DNA from: Cunninghamia lanceolata
Taxonomy: Eukaryota; Streptophyta; Pinopsida; Cupressales; Cupressaceae
Assembly (NCBI GenBank): GCA_027924645.1
Contig: BSBN01000252.1
Span: forward strand, 1,736,001 to 1,800,000
Reading direction: 5' to 3'
Length of the DNA: 64,000 bases
The notes beneath the pieces were generated by a model that was not told the DNA's origin, ran no database searches, and saw only the letters and a program-made list of their open reading frames with translations. The position numbers and the translations under genes are program-made. The stretch's first letter is position 1. The number at the start of each line of letters is the position of its first letter. Positions 46,330-56,960 of the stretch are shown here, piece after piece.

Positions 46330-47941
46330 ATATTATAATTGAAATTTTGTCATCTATCAACATCTAGTTATTAGTTATGCAATGTCTAGTAATGCTTTGC
46401 TCATTTGAAAGATGTGCAATGCAATGTAATCAATGATATGAATATAAAATACAAAAATCTAGTAAGTACAATTCATTAGTTAAATTATTTATTTTATTAC
46501 CTAAGTGAAGCTTTGAACTCCACCACCACTAGCAGGTGTTGCCGTGAAATTTCCAAGATTAACCTATTCAACATCCAAAAACAGATATTGGAATACCATT
46601 CATATAACAATGCTATTCACATGTAATATTTATAATTGTTTACTATTTACATACCTCGGTAGTAGATGTCGTAGTGTAATATGCAGGTGGAGAACCTTTG
46701 AAAATTGCATCAATGCTATGACCCTAAAAAATTCTTTAAAATCATCAAACTAAATTAGTTAATCTTGCATTTCAAAAATGAAATTTAATAAATTAAATTC
46801 AATGAACTTGTTAACATTTACTTGAGTATCAAGGTCAAAAGTCTCACTCAAGAGGGCATCTATCATCACCATCTGCTCAGCTGCAGATGTAGCCTACGCA
46901 TCTGCATCCTAGCTATCCATGGGGTCATAACCACAGGCTGACCCGCAAGCCTGACAAGTATGGGGTGGAAACCTACTCCTCGAACTCTCCCCTAGCCCAT
47001 GTTGTGCTACAAGACTGGCATGCTCTATGATGCTCTGGGTCAAGGCACTAATGGACTCAAGTGTCTTGACCTTAGCACTCTCCTTCACAATGGAAGGGAT
47101 AGACATGTGCTCATGGGCTAGTCTAGCGAGTGCTCATCTCGCTAGCCACTGTGGGTCAACATGTGCCCTAGTCTATCATGTGCTAACCCCCCACCTCTAC
47201 TCTGGAAGTCCCACATATCAAAATAGTTTGGCACTTTATTTTTGACAAACTCGTAGTAGAGTTTCCTCAAAAGGTATTGTGGGACCTCATTATTGTTGCA
47301 TGGAGGATGGTCAAAAACCATCCACCACCTCTGCCCAAAATTTTCCCTTATCACTTGGTTGTTGCACCAATGGATAGGGAACCTCTTTAATGTAAGGGGT
47401 AGAGGTTGATTTGTTCATGGGTCTGTAAAAATGGAACACAAGTCCAAATTTGTAATTTTTTCATTTTTTACTTGTTCATGACAACTTGTTTGCATAGTAC
47501 GAGCTCTAAATTCTCTCCTCCTTTCTGACCAACTAGATATTTGCTTGCTAATTGAATCTACATTTGATAACATAGATTCAAGAGATTGAGCAAGTGTGGA
47601 TCTATGCGAGGTTGAAGTTGCAGGATCTTTCAACCTTGCAATTATGTCTTCAATTTATTTTTTATTATTTTTAATTTGGCTCATTAGATTTTCTTGTGTT
47701 CCAGGGGCATGTCGAGGAATGAATGGAGGTGTTTGTTTTTGGGGTTGTTCTTCAACAGGTATTTTTTGTTCAAGTGATTTAGGGTTTTGTAGATTTTCAG
47801 GAGGAGGAGGTGCATTATCAATTCCTGTCAATTAAGGAAATTTACATCAAAAATCAACTTAAACCTACCTATTTAGAAACAAATTCACACAAAAAATAAA
47901 TACAAATCACTCATTTGGCCTCCACAACGTCGTGGCAGCAT

Positions 47942-48084
47942 TTTGGTGATGAATTAGTGAGAATTTAGTGTCAAAATTGGTCTCCAATAATGCGAGCGTG
48001 CTCCTCAGGGTTTGCAAGCTGCAGTTGCAGAGAAAATGAAATGAACAAATGAGTACAAACGTAATTTTTTTAACTACTAAACCA
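47942..48084. other. Presumed 5' flank of the accessory gene
   Basis: About 140 bases between the inferred ATG and the right subterminal palindrome. The minus-strand frame 48116-47907 crosses it and the palindrome but resembles no family; it may be an untranslated leader. Confidence 0.35.
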
Positions 48085-48200
48085 TTTAACGCGCTTGCGT
48101 TATAATGCGAACGCATTATGGTTTGGTGTTGTTGAGCCTTAGACTTGGCATCACCAAACCATAATGCGAGCGCGTTATAACGCGCTTGCGTTATGTCTTA
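48085..48200. repeat. CG-rich imperfect palindrome, right subterminal
   Basis: AACGCGCTTGCGTTATAATG and CGAACGCATTATGGTTTGGT on the left arm are mirrored by ACCAAACCATAATGCGAGCG and CGTTATAACGCGCTTGCG on the right arm, around a spacer of about 25 bases. The same words recur in inverted orientation near the left end (31540-31640). The cluster is one of the densest in CG in the window. Confidence 0.75.
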
Positions 48201-48257
48201 GAAGTTTTAACAAAAAAATTGGCCACTTTTTGGCCCCCCAACTTTTTGCACCCACCC
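48200..48257. repeat. Right terminal inverted repeat
   Basis: On the plus strand it ends CTTTTTGGCCCCCCA, ACTTTTTGCACCCACCC. Read on the minus strand it starts GGGTGGGTGCA and matches the left end as described there. Confidence 0.72.
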
Positions 48258-48261
48258 GAGG
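48258..48261. repeat. Right target-site duplication GAGG
   Basis: GAGG follows the right inverted end directly and matches 30690-30693. Confidence 0.5.
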
Positions 48262-49419
48262 GAAGGTTCTAATCCTCTCCCTAGTACCTGCAACATTTGA
48301 CTTAAGTGATTTGTCCTTTGTACATTAAAGAATTTCATTGTGCCAACCACTCGTATGGTATTTTCCTGTAAACTCATTAAATTTTGGGTACAAATCAATT
48401 TGTATATCCTTTCAATCATGACATACATTCAGGGAATTACCCTTTTAAAGCAATGACAACACTCCTAATGTGTTGGCCCAAATTTCTGTATTAAACCATC
48501 TGGCCCTGACTGTACCACTTTACTTGCTGGGTATCCTTCATTGATAATCTTTATAGCCTTCACACACAGGTCTGAGCATGAACTAGGCAAGGAAACCCAT
48601 AACAATCCCACCAACTGCATTAAAAGCATTAGTTTTGACCACCCACTTTGCAATTTTGGTGATGGACGAGAAGTTGCTGACACATTTGAAAGAACAAGGA
48701 AGGCCAAGAAGTTAAGCTCTGACAATTTAGACTTCGAAGTTCAGGCCCTCCACCTTCATATAGATATGAAGGTGTTGGGGTTGGGCCTTCACCTTTTCGC
48801 TTTACACCATGACATCATGGCCATGTGGCAGCTTCTCGCTGTTCTGTAAGCCTGCCGCAGGCCCACCCAAAAGGTTCCACAGAACGACGGAAAGACTTAG
48901 AAATAATACTTGTTGGGGGTCATCCGCTGGACCTTTTCCCTTCTTCCTTCTTCGAAGGAATGAAGAAGAGCCAACCTCCGAACTCCGCCGTACACTTCAT
49001 ACATAAGTAAACCTGTCAGACTTCGAACCTCGGGACTTCTCCCCGACACTTGCCTTATAGAAGACCGAAGGATAAAAGCTCAAAACTCCAAAGTCTGACA
49101 TACTTAGACAAATTTTAGTCTGATTTCAGACCTGATAGATAGGGCAAGATGGAAGACAGGAACTTCGAACTCTGAAACTCCAACAAAGGTAAAAAATACA
49201 AGGAAATACTTAGAAATTTTCAACTTAGTCATTTTTGGGGCCTTTTTTCCTTGTATCTCAAAAGGCAAACAAATGAAAACCTATGAAAGACATCTTTGAT
49301 TGGTTATCATCAATAGGTTCAACATTAAAAGCATAAAGTAGGATTCAGATGAAAATTAGGGGCAAATTGGGGCATATCTAGGAACAATTTTTTTGCAAGC
49401 CCCAACACTACTAACAAGA
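48262..49419. other. Right flank of the transposon, unassigned
   Basis: On the minus strand 48725-48465 a frame reads LCVKAIKIINEGYPASKVVQ then SGPDGLIQKFGPTH; the composition is protein-like but I do not recognise it. A perfect 11-bp inverted repeat, CACCTTCATAT-AG-ATATGAAGGTG, lies near 48750-48773. The rest shows nothing definite. Confidence 0.35.
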
Positions 49420-51730
49420 CTCAATAATGATCCTTCTTTTGTCTTAGAACACCTCATCATTACTATCCTTCTATAGGAACCACAAGATTTTAGTAGACAA
49501 ATTAAGCCACAACTAGTTTAAGTCTTTATCAAAGCATTTCAGAAATCCAAACAAAAATTCACACCAAGAAATATTATTTCTACTATCCCACCCCAACTCA
49601 TCTCCTAATAGAACAAACTGGTAACTTTTAACAATTTTATAGTAAAAAAGAAAATGCCCAATAGTTTCAACAATATTACAAATAAGATAGATATAAGGAT
49701 TGATAGTAGCATTATTCATAATAATACCAACAATAATCTTCTTTAAAATTAATAACCACCTAAAACAAGCTTTCTTAGGCTTAAACCATTTGGATCATAA
49801 GTGACTAACAATGGATTGTTAGCCTTTAATATAAAGGGAGAGGTTCTACAAGAGGTTAATAATATCAAAAATTTCATGAGTGCCAATCAACATGTTATAA
49901 ATATCTCTATCTATAGTCATCATCAATGGTACACCACTCTTCCATGTAATGTTGGTTAATATTTTAGTATTAAGACTCAATTGAATAGGAAAATTCACAC
50001 CATACAAAGATTTTTTAATAATTGAGTAAGTTTTTTCTAAGTAAGAGGAATTTGTAGCTTATTTTGAAGTTCTATCCATGTGGCAAGATTTTCATTTCTA
50101 AATATTTCCCTAAATACCCTACAACCTTTAGCAGAATAGCTCCTAGTGAGGGAAATAAGTTTATTCTTATAATCAAGGTTCCTCCAAATATATGTGTAAT
50201 TGAAAAAGGTTCCCTTGCTCCTAGAAAATGTCTCATGACCCTTAATTGAGTGCTTGATAGACTCCCAAGCTCTCCAAATGCTAAAAAAATTGAAGAGCCA
50301 CCAGGTTTGATAGAAATTTTACTAAATAGAATATAATGGGGTTTAAGGTCCTTCCAAAGTTTATTTTTATTTAGGGGGAAAGACAAATATCATTTCTTAT
50401 CAAAATCTTCTAAAGCTTAGAGCCAAGGAAATACCTTGAATTTTAAGATCTTTTAGCCCTATACCCCCTAGTTTTTTAGAAAGACAACACTAATTCCATT
50501 TGACAGTATGCCTTTTTTTCTACATTTTTCCATGGTCTAACCACAAAAATACCTAACCATACTTTGGAGTATCACAACCTGGAAACTACCAAAAAACCAA
50601 GCAAAAGAATAATATATTGAATGAGGACAAGACCTTCAAACAAACTTGGGCTCTACTAGCCAGGAGTAGCAAATGACCCTTTTATTTGGTGTTCCTTTTC
50701 TTAATTTTATGATGAAATCAATCCCAAATATTTAAGAGAAGGTTTTGTAGCAAAAAAAACTAAGATGTCAAACATTTTTATTGGTCCCCCAAATCCCAAC
50801 CAAATTTTTTAAACCACTCAGGACGATCATAATACCAACTAAGTGTGGTCAATTTAGTGGATGAAGTATTCCAAAGGCCAAATAGTAATATTGAGCCTTT
50901 CTAACATATTATTAAAATTAGTCTCTTAAAAAATAGGAAACAAGGCTATGTCATCAAAAAATTGTATATTCAAAATCTCATTATTATTAGGTGGAACAAG
51001 ACCTTTAACAAGAGGACCAACATTAGTGCTTTTGAGGATATAGTGCACGGGTTTAGAGGAAATCACAAAGAGAGTAGGTGTAAGTAGGCAACCCTGTCTA
51101 ATAGACTTGTGCAGAGGAAAAAACTTAGTTAAGTCTCCATTGACCTACACTTGTGCAGAAGTATTCTTAAAGAGAATTTCTACCATCCTAGATAATTTAT
51201 TAATAAAGCCAATAGAATGAAGCATCATTAGATTGAACGCCCACTTGATATTATCATATGGCTTATCAAAGTCTCAAAGGGTCATACAAATATTTTGACC
51301 AAATATCCTAAGCTAATCTAGACCTTTCCAACTAGAAATAAGATTTTCAAGAATATATCTACCTTTGATAAATCCTATCTGAGTGGGGGAATAATCTTTT
51401 ACAAAATAGGCCTTAGCCTAATATACAATGCTTTATCCATGATTTTGTATGAAAAATTAAGGATAATAATCAAACTTCAATTCTTAATGAATGTTTTTTC
51501 ACCTTCTTTAGGTAATAGCTTGATTGCACTTCCAAGAGTTTCACCTCTAATAAATTCCTTATAAAATTCAAGTAAATTCAATATGATCCATTCCATTTTT
51601 TTGTAAAACTCAATTAGGAACCCATCCCACCCAAGTTATTTCCCATTCTTAAAGGATTTTATTTATATGCATATTTTATCCTCTAAAAAGTCTTATCTAA
51701 GTCTACTAATCTACCTTGGGGTAGAGTTCT
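49420..51730 (-). pseudogene. LINE ORF2 relic A (reverse transcriptase to zf-RVT)
   Basis: Going down the minus strand from 51730, LINE RT motifs appear in order: a WDGFL-like P-D-G-F region, AIKLLPKEGEKTFI, FSYKIMDKAL, then SIRQGCLLTPTLFVISS near 51090 and IQFFDDIALF near 50960. The last is the catalytic F/Y-x-D-D box with both aspartates present. Further on are remains of the thumb and linker, and near 49570 WDSRNNISWCEFLFGFL, the zf-RVT C-terminal end. Stops and frame changes are scattered throughout. In life the protein nicks DNA and reverse-transcribes LINE RNA at the site. The N-terminal endonuclease was not seen. Confidence 0.78.
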
Positions 51731-53169
51731 CTATGATTGGTATAGTTAACCTTCTTATCTTATGTGAGATGGTGGTACTTGGGTACTTTACACTACTGGA
51801 AGATGGGTCTTGATGGGTTCCCAAGATATTGAGTCTATGTTATAGTTGTGTAATCTTTAAATGATATATTCGAGTGTCATTGGTTGGTGCGTTCATATCT
51901 TGTATGATGTACTTGTATTCTATGTGAATTATTTATGCTTGAATGATGTATTATAGGTGATTGTAGTGGCATGTTTGATGTTGTGTACTTGATGTTATGA
52001 TCTTGTGTGTGAATGAAATGGTTTCTATGAATAGATATATGCAGTTAAGAAATGAACTAATAGTTAATCACTAGTGTGTTTTGAATTTCCACACTCTTGG
52101 ATTATTAGTTGGATGCTTCATTGTCAAATTGGTGGTTGAGGAAGAAAGTGACATTCTCATGGTGGGTTCAAACCTTCCCCGTTGGTATCAACAACTTGGA
52201 GGAATAATCTTTTAGAGTTGATCTAGGAGTCCTTCAAATATGTATTTATGATGTATATTATAAATGGCCACTTTGTATATGTGGTGTTAGCTTTATGACT
52301 TATTGTATTCGTTATCATTAATGAAGGTTATAGTTCTTGACTCCTTTATCTATCTTGATTATGTAATGATGTTATTTCATTGAGTACTTGATATGTACTT
52401 GTATGAATTTTATAGTAATGAGATGTATTTATTGATTCTTATGGTTAATGACATCAATAGTATTGGATATGTATTATTTTATTGTTAGATTAAGAAAAAA
52501 AACTAGTTTCTTTTTAGTTGTGTTATAGATATGTTGATTGACAAAACCAATATGGTGTTATATTATGGATGCATAAATAATGTGATAAAGCAAACAAGTT
52601 CTTTTTAGTATAAAATAAAAATATTTGGAGTTTTATAGGGGAAGAGTGACCTCTTATAGTTGAAACAACCTATACATGGTTCAAATTAAATTTTAGATCA
52701 ACTAAAGTGGTGTATGATTATTTATGTGTTTTTCTATATGTTTTGATATTTTTTTTCTTTTCTTGTTTGTGTGGTTTTTTTGTTTTTCTTGTGTTTGTAT
52801 GTGTGTTCATGTCTTTAGATTTGTATGTGTTTATGTGTATGTTTGTTTGTTTTTGTGTTTAGGTGTTTGATTTTGTGTATGTGTGTGTTTCTATATGGTG
52901 ATTTTGTGTAAAGTTTAGATAATGTGACTTTTTTTTGGATTGAAGATCTGCCACAAATATATTCATCATAAAGAAGTTACAAAATAGTGATCAAGAGGAC
53001 CACCATAGCATCAGTCTAGTTCTGTGTCACCAATCCAAAAAACCAGGACCTACTACATAATTTTACTTTAATAATAGGTCCTTAAAACAAGACAAAATAG
53101 AGTACGTTGTCTTAACATCAAAGTATTAGCATATACTCAAAATTATAATATGTCTTTGATTACATAACA
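51731..53169. other. Unassigned spacer with T/G-rich tract
   Basis: From 52730 to 52920 the plus strand is a low-complexity mix of TTTG, TGTGT and TATG words. The rest has no recognised domain. Confidence 0.5.
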
Positions 53170-55790
53170 ACATCAATATCTTTTGCATTTTCTGATTTTT
53201 CCTTTCTATTGTTCTATGTCAACTCTTCCTGTCCCATCTGCATTAGTATTTGTTCCTTCTGTTGTTGTGTCCCTGCATGTGTCCATCACATCTACCTGCA
53301 TCCCTGAAAACATGTCTTGTTGTTCTCTCTTTCCCTATTGTTCATCATACTCAAAGTTGTCATCCAAGTCTATCCCATCATACTCTTCATTTGTTTTTAT
53401 TTTTCTTTTGTTGTATTTCAACTGAACATCTTGGAGGTTCTTACCATAAGTCATAGAATATGTTCTGTTGTCATTGATTTTGTAGGAATCTATGCCTTTA
53501 AAACTACCAATTGGAGGAGAAATCTCTAACTAACTATTGTTGACATTGTAATTTTGAAATGTTATCTCCAAGTATTTCTAAGTTTCATTCCTTAGATTCT
53601 CAATTTGATGATGATGCTTACAGTACATGTTCTAAAAGTTAAGATATTCATTGTGAAACTCTTAATTTACCTTCCTTAAATCCTGTGGACAAAAATTTTC
53701 TTTTTTTATGTCATCCTTGTATATCATTGCACCTCCCTCCATGATCAAGCCATGAATTTGTCCATTAGCAGCTCCAAAGTCATCATAACCTATTCAATCA
53801 TTTTAAAATTGGTGAGTTTATAAGTTAACTTGGTGAGTAATCTCTTGCCTTAGAACCTCTCTTCATTCAATATCTTCCACAGAAACCATAAGATCTCAGT
53901 TGATAAAACTAACCAATTTAACTTATTAGCTTTTCAATCTACCCCACTAACAAAACCACATAAAATTTCCTCCCAATTGATATAGTTCCTAGGACTCCAA
54001 TTAGATATATTTCCCATAAATACAAACCAAATGGATTTAGCATACTCACAATCAAAAAAGACATGTTGACAGGTTTCAGTGACTTTACACATAGAACAAA
54101 CACTATTGTCAAAACCTAATGCTAATTTTTTCAATATAAGAAGCCATCTAAAACAACCTTTTTTTGGTTCAATGTTTCTAGACCATATAAGACTAAAAGT
54201 TTTGGACAATAGCGTCTGCTCTATTTTAAAATCCCAAATAGTACTTATATGCTCGAAGACCACCTGAGGATTGGTCAACCTCCTATATATTCTCTTTGAG
54301 TTAACTCCCAAGAATTTATTTCCATCTTTCCATTTTACCTTTTCAATGCACTCTTCCCCAAGAATAGTTACCTCTTGAGGAAGCTTACATAAGAAGGCCT
54401 TATTCAAAGTGGAGAAAGTTCTTTTGTTTGCTCCATACAACCTAAACTCTTCTTCAATTTGCATCCAATTTTTTACGTGTTCCCCTCTAACAAATCACTC
54501 AACATAGACAACCCTTTTTCATTCCATTTCTTTGCAGAACATCCTTGCAACAATGCTAAGGATTTACCTTTATGAAAAATATTCCACCATATGGACCTAT
54601 GTCCTGAGATCATAGTGTTCCTCAAATCAATTTTTCTCCATTATTAATGATTGTTTTAGCATGTTCCTAGGCTAACCAAATATTATTGAAGACAACATAT
54701 CCCATAGGTTTAGCCTTAAAATACTTGAATAAGAAGTCCTGCAAATTGAATCCTTTCCATCTTCTAGCTTTAAATGGCACAACATTCTCGATATTATTTT
54801 TTACCAATATTTTCCAGGGCTCATTGCCTTGCAGTGACCTGACAATCCATTTTATAACAAGTGCTACACCTTGGAATCTCAGGTCCTTCAAACCCAAACC
54901 CCCCTGATCCTTCCTCAAATAGCACCACTCCCACTTGATAGAGTGTCTCTTTTTATTGCCTTTACCATCAGACCACAAGAACTACCTAATAATCTTTTGG
55001 ATTACATCAGACTGGTAGTTATGAAACAGCGACATTGAGGCATAGTAGACTGAGTAAGCTGAGTATTTTCTAGTAGACCTATACTCTACTAGCCAAGGAT
55101 AAAAAGTACCTATTCCAACTGTTTAGTTTCCTCTCAATTCTAGAGTATAGCCATTCCCACATATTTTTCAAGGAAGGACTGACATCAAAGGGAATGCCCA
55201 AAAATCTAACTTGCTTAGAAGGCCCCCCCCAACTCCACTTAGACCTATCCCACCAAACAGGAGTTTCTTCATTCTAACTCAACATAATGGATTTAGAGGT
55301 AGAGACTTTTGCTCCAGATGCCAAATAGAAGACATCCAATTTGTCTTCTATATTTTTAATATTATCCTTCTCAATTCTTGGGAACAATGTAGTATCATTA
55401 GGAAGTTGAACATTAGAAAGAATATCTTTATTAGGCAACAAAATACCATTCATTTCACCCTCCATAACATCAATTCTTAACAAGTAATACAAGGCTTCTA
55501 AGGCAATAACAAAGAGAGCTGGTGGCAGTGGGCATCCTTGTCTAATAGATCTCCCCATGAGAAATGACTTAGACAATGATCTATTTACTTCAACTTGAGG
55601 AGATGCATCTCTAAATAGCATTTTAACCAAATCACAATAGTATTCAGGAAAGCCAATAGTTTTTAGCATCACTAAAACAAATGACCATTCAATCCTATTA
55701 TAGGCCTTTTCAAAATCTAAGAGTAGGATACTTGCCTCCTCATCAATTTCCTTAGCCCAATGTTTCTTATAAAATCTTAGCTAAAGTCTT
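53170..55790 (-). pseudogene. LINE ORF2 relic B with long C-terminal tail
   Basis: The minus-strand frame 55672-55274 reads MMLKTIGFPEYYCDLVKMLF and SIRQGCPLPPALFVIALEAL, typical LINE RT. The catalytic box is LPNDTTLF where F-A-D-D-T-x-L-F is expected, so the first aspartate is lost. Then come IKWEWCYLRKDQGGLGLKDL (54978-54667) and, in 54464-53934, the zf-RVT region with EPKKGCFRWLL, CSMCKVTETCQHVFFDC and YAKSIWF. About 150-200 further codons with scattered stops follow to 53170, including MIYKDDIKKENFCPQDLRKV and EQQDMFSGMQVDVMDTCRDT. Relic A lies nearby in the same orientation but is diverged and separate. Confidence 0.8.
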
Positions 55791-56379
55791 AGCCTTGAGA
55801 CTGAAGAACATTTTGCCCAAATCATTAACTTTACCCAAATCAAGTTTATTAAGGATAACGTGACTTATGTAAACACCATGATGTAGTAAATGGAAAATTT
55901 TAGTACTAGGGATTGATCATTATCTAAAGTTATCTTGACATATACTAGTCTATAAAAAGGTTGATGCTATATTACTAATAGTCATAAAATAACTAAGATG
56001 AAATATTTTTCTTATGAAAATTAATCTTTCATTTCAAATATAGTAGAATTATTTGTTAAAGAAATTATAATTTGTTTGCATGGATTTCCTAATATCATTT
56101 TCAATATAGATCCTTGATTCACCATTTATTTTTTAGTCTTTTTTTTGGAGCTTGGTTGTAGTTTGAGTTTTCATATTACATATCATCTTGATTTAGATGG
56201 GAAAATAAACTTTTTGAAGCAACTTATGACCATACTTATAATATCTTGATATCTTGGCTTCACCTCATCCATTGTACTTGTTACAAGGAGAGGATAGCCA
56301 TGCAGTCTAGAATGCATGATTATCATCTTGGAGTGTATTTTGAGTATGTAGGTTATATACTGCTGATAAACCTCTCACT
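55791..56379. other. Unassigned AT-rich sequence
   Basis: No domain recognised on either strand; it separates oppositely oriented LINE relics. Confidence 0.45.
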
Positions 56380-56960
56380 TAGCATGAAGTCCTTGTGGCT
56401 TCCAACTGGGGGATTGTGAATCAAATTCTAGCTTTTGATGATTCTAAACACATTAAAAGATTAAACACTATTTGGACTCCCCCTGACCCTAGTTGGTTTA
56501 AATTGAATTTTGATGGAGCTGCTAAGTCAAATGGCAAGGCTAGTGGTGGAGTTATAAGGAATGATAGAGGTGTTCTAATTGCTTCTTATGTTGGAGGAAT
56601 TGGTAACCAGACTAATAACTTTGCTGAACCTTCTGCTCTTTTATGGGGTCTTAAGTTGGCTATATCTCTAGGTATCCTCTAGCTTCATGTTCAGGGTGGT
56701 TCCAAAATTATTACTGAGGTTGTTTCTAAATCTTCGGAGTGTGGATGGAAACTCAAGGATATAGTGCTTGATATTCAAACTCTTTCATAGGCTATTCCTG
56801 TCATTTCCTTCTCTCATATTTATAGAGAAGGAAACATTGTTGCTGACAGCCTGGCAAATTTTGGTCAGCAGTTTCAAAACTAGCGTTGTTGGCGCCAACC
56901 CCATAACATCCCACGACAGATTGGGGATATCATTCAAAAAGAACAAGTTGCTATATGATG
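56380..56960 (+). pseudogene. LINE-type RNase H domain (RVT_3)
   Basis: The open frame 56395-56682 reads WFKLNFDGAAKSNGKASGGV then IRNDRGVLIASYVGG and NFAEPSALLWGLKLA, the plant RNase H fold with its catalytic F-D-G-A and E (A-E-x-x-A-L). After a stop, SKIITEVVSKSS (where D-S or D-A is usual) and YREGNIVADSLANFG (catalytic D in V-A-D) complete the domain. It belongs at the C-terminus of plant LINE ORF2, but no RT precedes it here, so it is 5'-truncated, as LINE copies often are. Confidence 0.82.

Larger units (their letters stand above)
43621..47941 (-). pseudogene. Multi-exon accessory gene of the transposon, decayed
   Basis: Reading the minus strand, spliceable exons are 47941 to about 47913 (MLPRRCGGQM), 47824-46822, 46723-46655 (GHSIDAIFKGSPPAYY), 46563-46501 (VNLGNFTATPASGGG), 44100-44017 (VVETPSEVHRVMEHGV), 43902-43837 (MTSPQPNPGTKANEET) and 43755-43621 (LQIHEQLNKRNSPRVH ... 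SSPDIGE, stop). From exon 2 on, junctions are phase 0 with AG/GT borders, which argues for a real gene. Exon 2 carries LSNVDSISKQISSWSERRRE, QVIRENFGQRWWMVFDHPP, LRKLYYEFVKNKVPNYFDMW and HTCQACGSACGYDPMDS. Stops and one frame change near 47100-47160 disable it. The family is not recognised; position suggests a second transposon protein. Exons may be missing between 46500 and 44101. Confidence 0.55.
30694..48257. mobile_element. 17.56-kb DNA transposon with two genes, Sola-like candidate
   Basis: The ends are inverted repeats. The left begins GGGTAAGTGCAGGGAG and the right, on the minus strand, GGGTGGGTGCAAAAAG. Both go on to TGGGGGGCCAAAAAG and a GGCCA-T7 block. The flanks are GAGG on both sides. 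Inside are a DDE-transposase-like gene (37031-40525, plus) and a multi-exon accessory gene (47941-43621, minus) in convergent orientation, with CG-rich palindromes near both ends. A four-base target duplication and eukaryote-wide distribution recall the Sola superfamily; other superfamilies are possible. Stops in both genes show this copy is inactive. It also carries telomere-like repeats, PPR fragments and a 359-bp tandem array, which may be captured DNA. Confidence 0.68.

Noticed and set aside
47027..47835. Plus-strand ORFs opposite the accessory gene
   Set aside because: They overlap minus-strand exon 2, have no recognisable motif and do not continue across the splice sites.
49420..55790. 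The two LINE ORF2 relics as a simple tandem duplication
   Set aside because: Their sequences are clearly diverged (for example FFDDIALF versus LPNDTTLF) and the spacer DNA is not duplicated.
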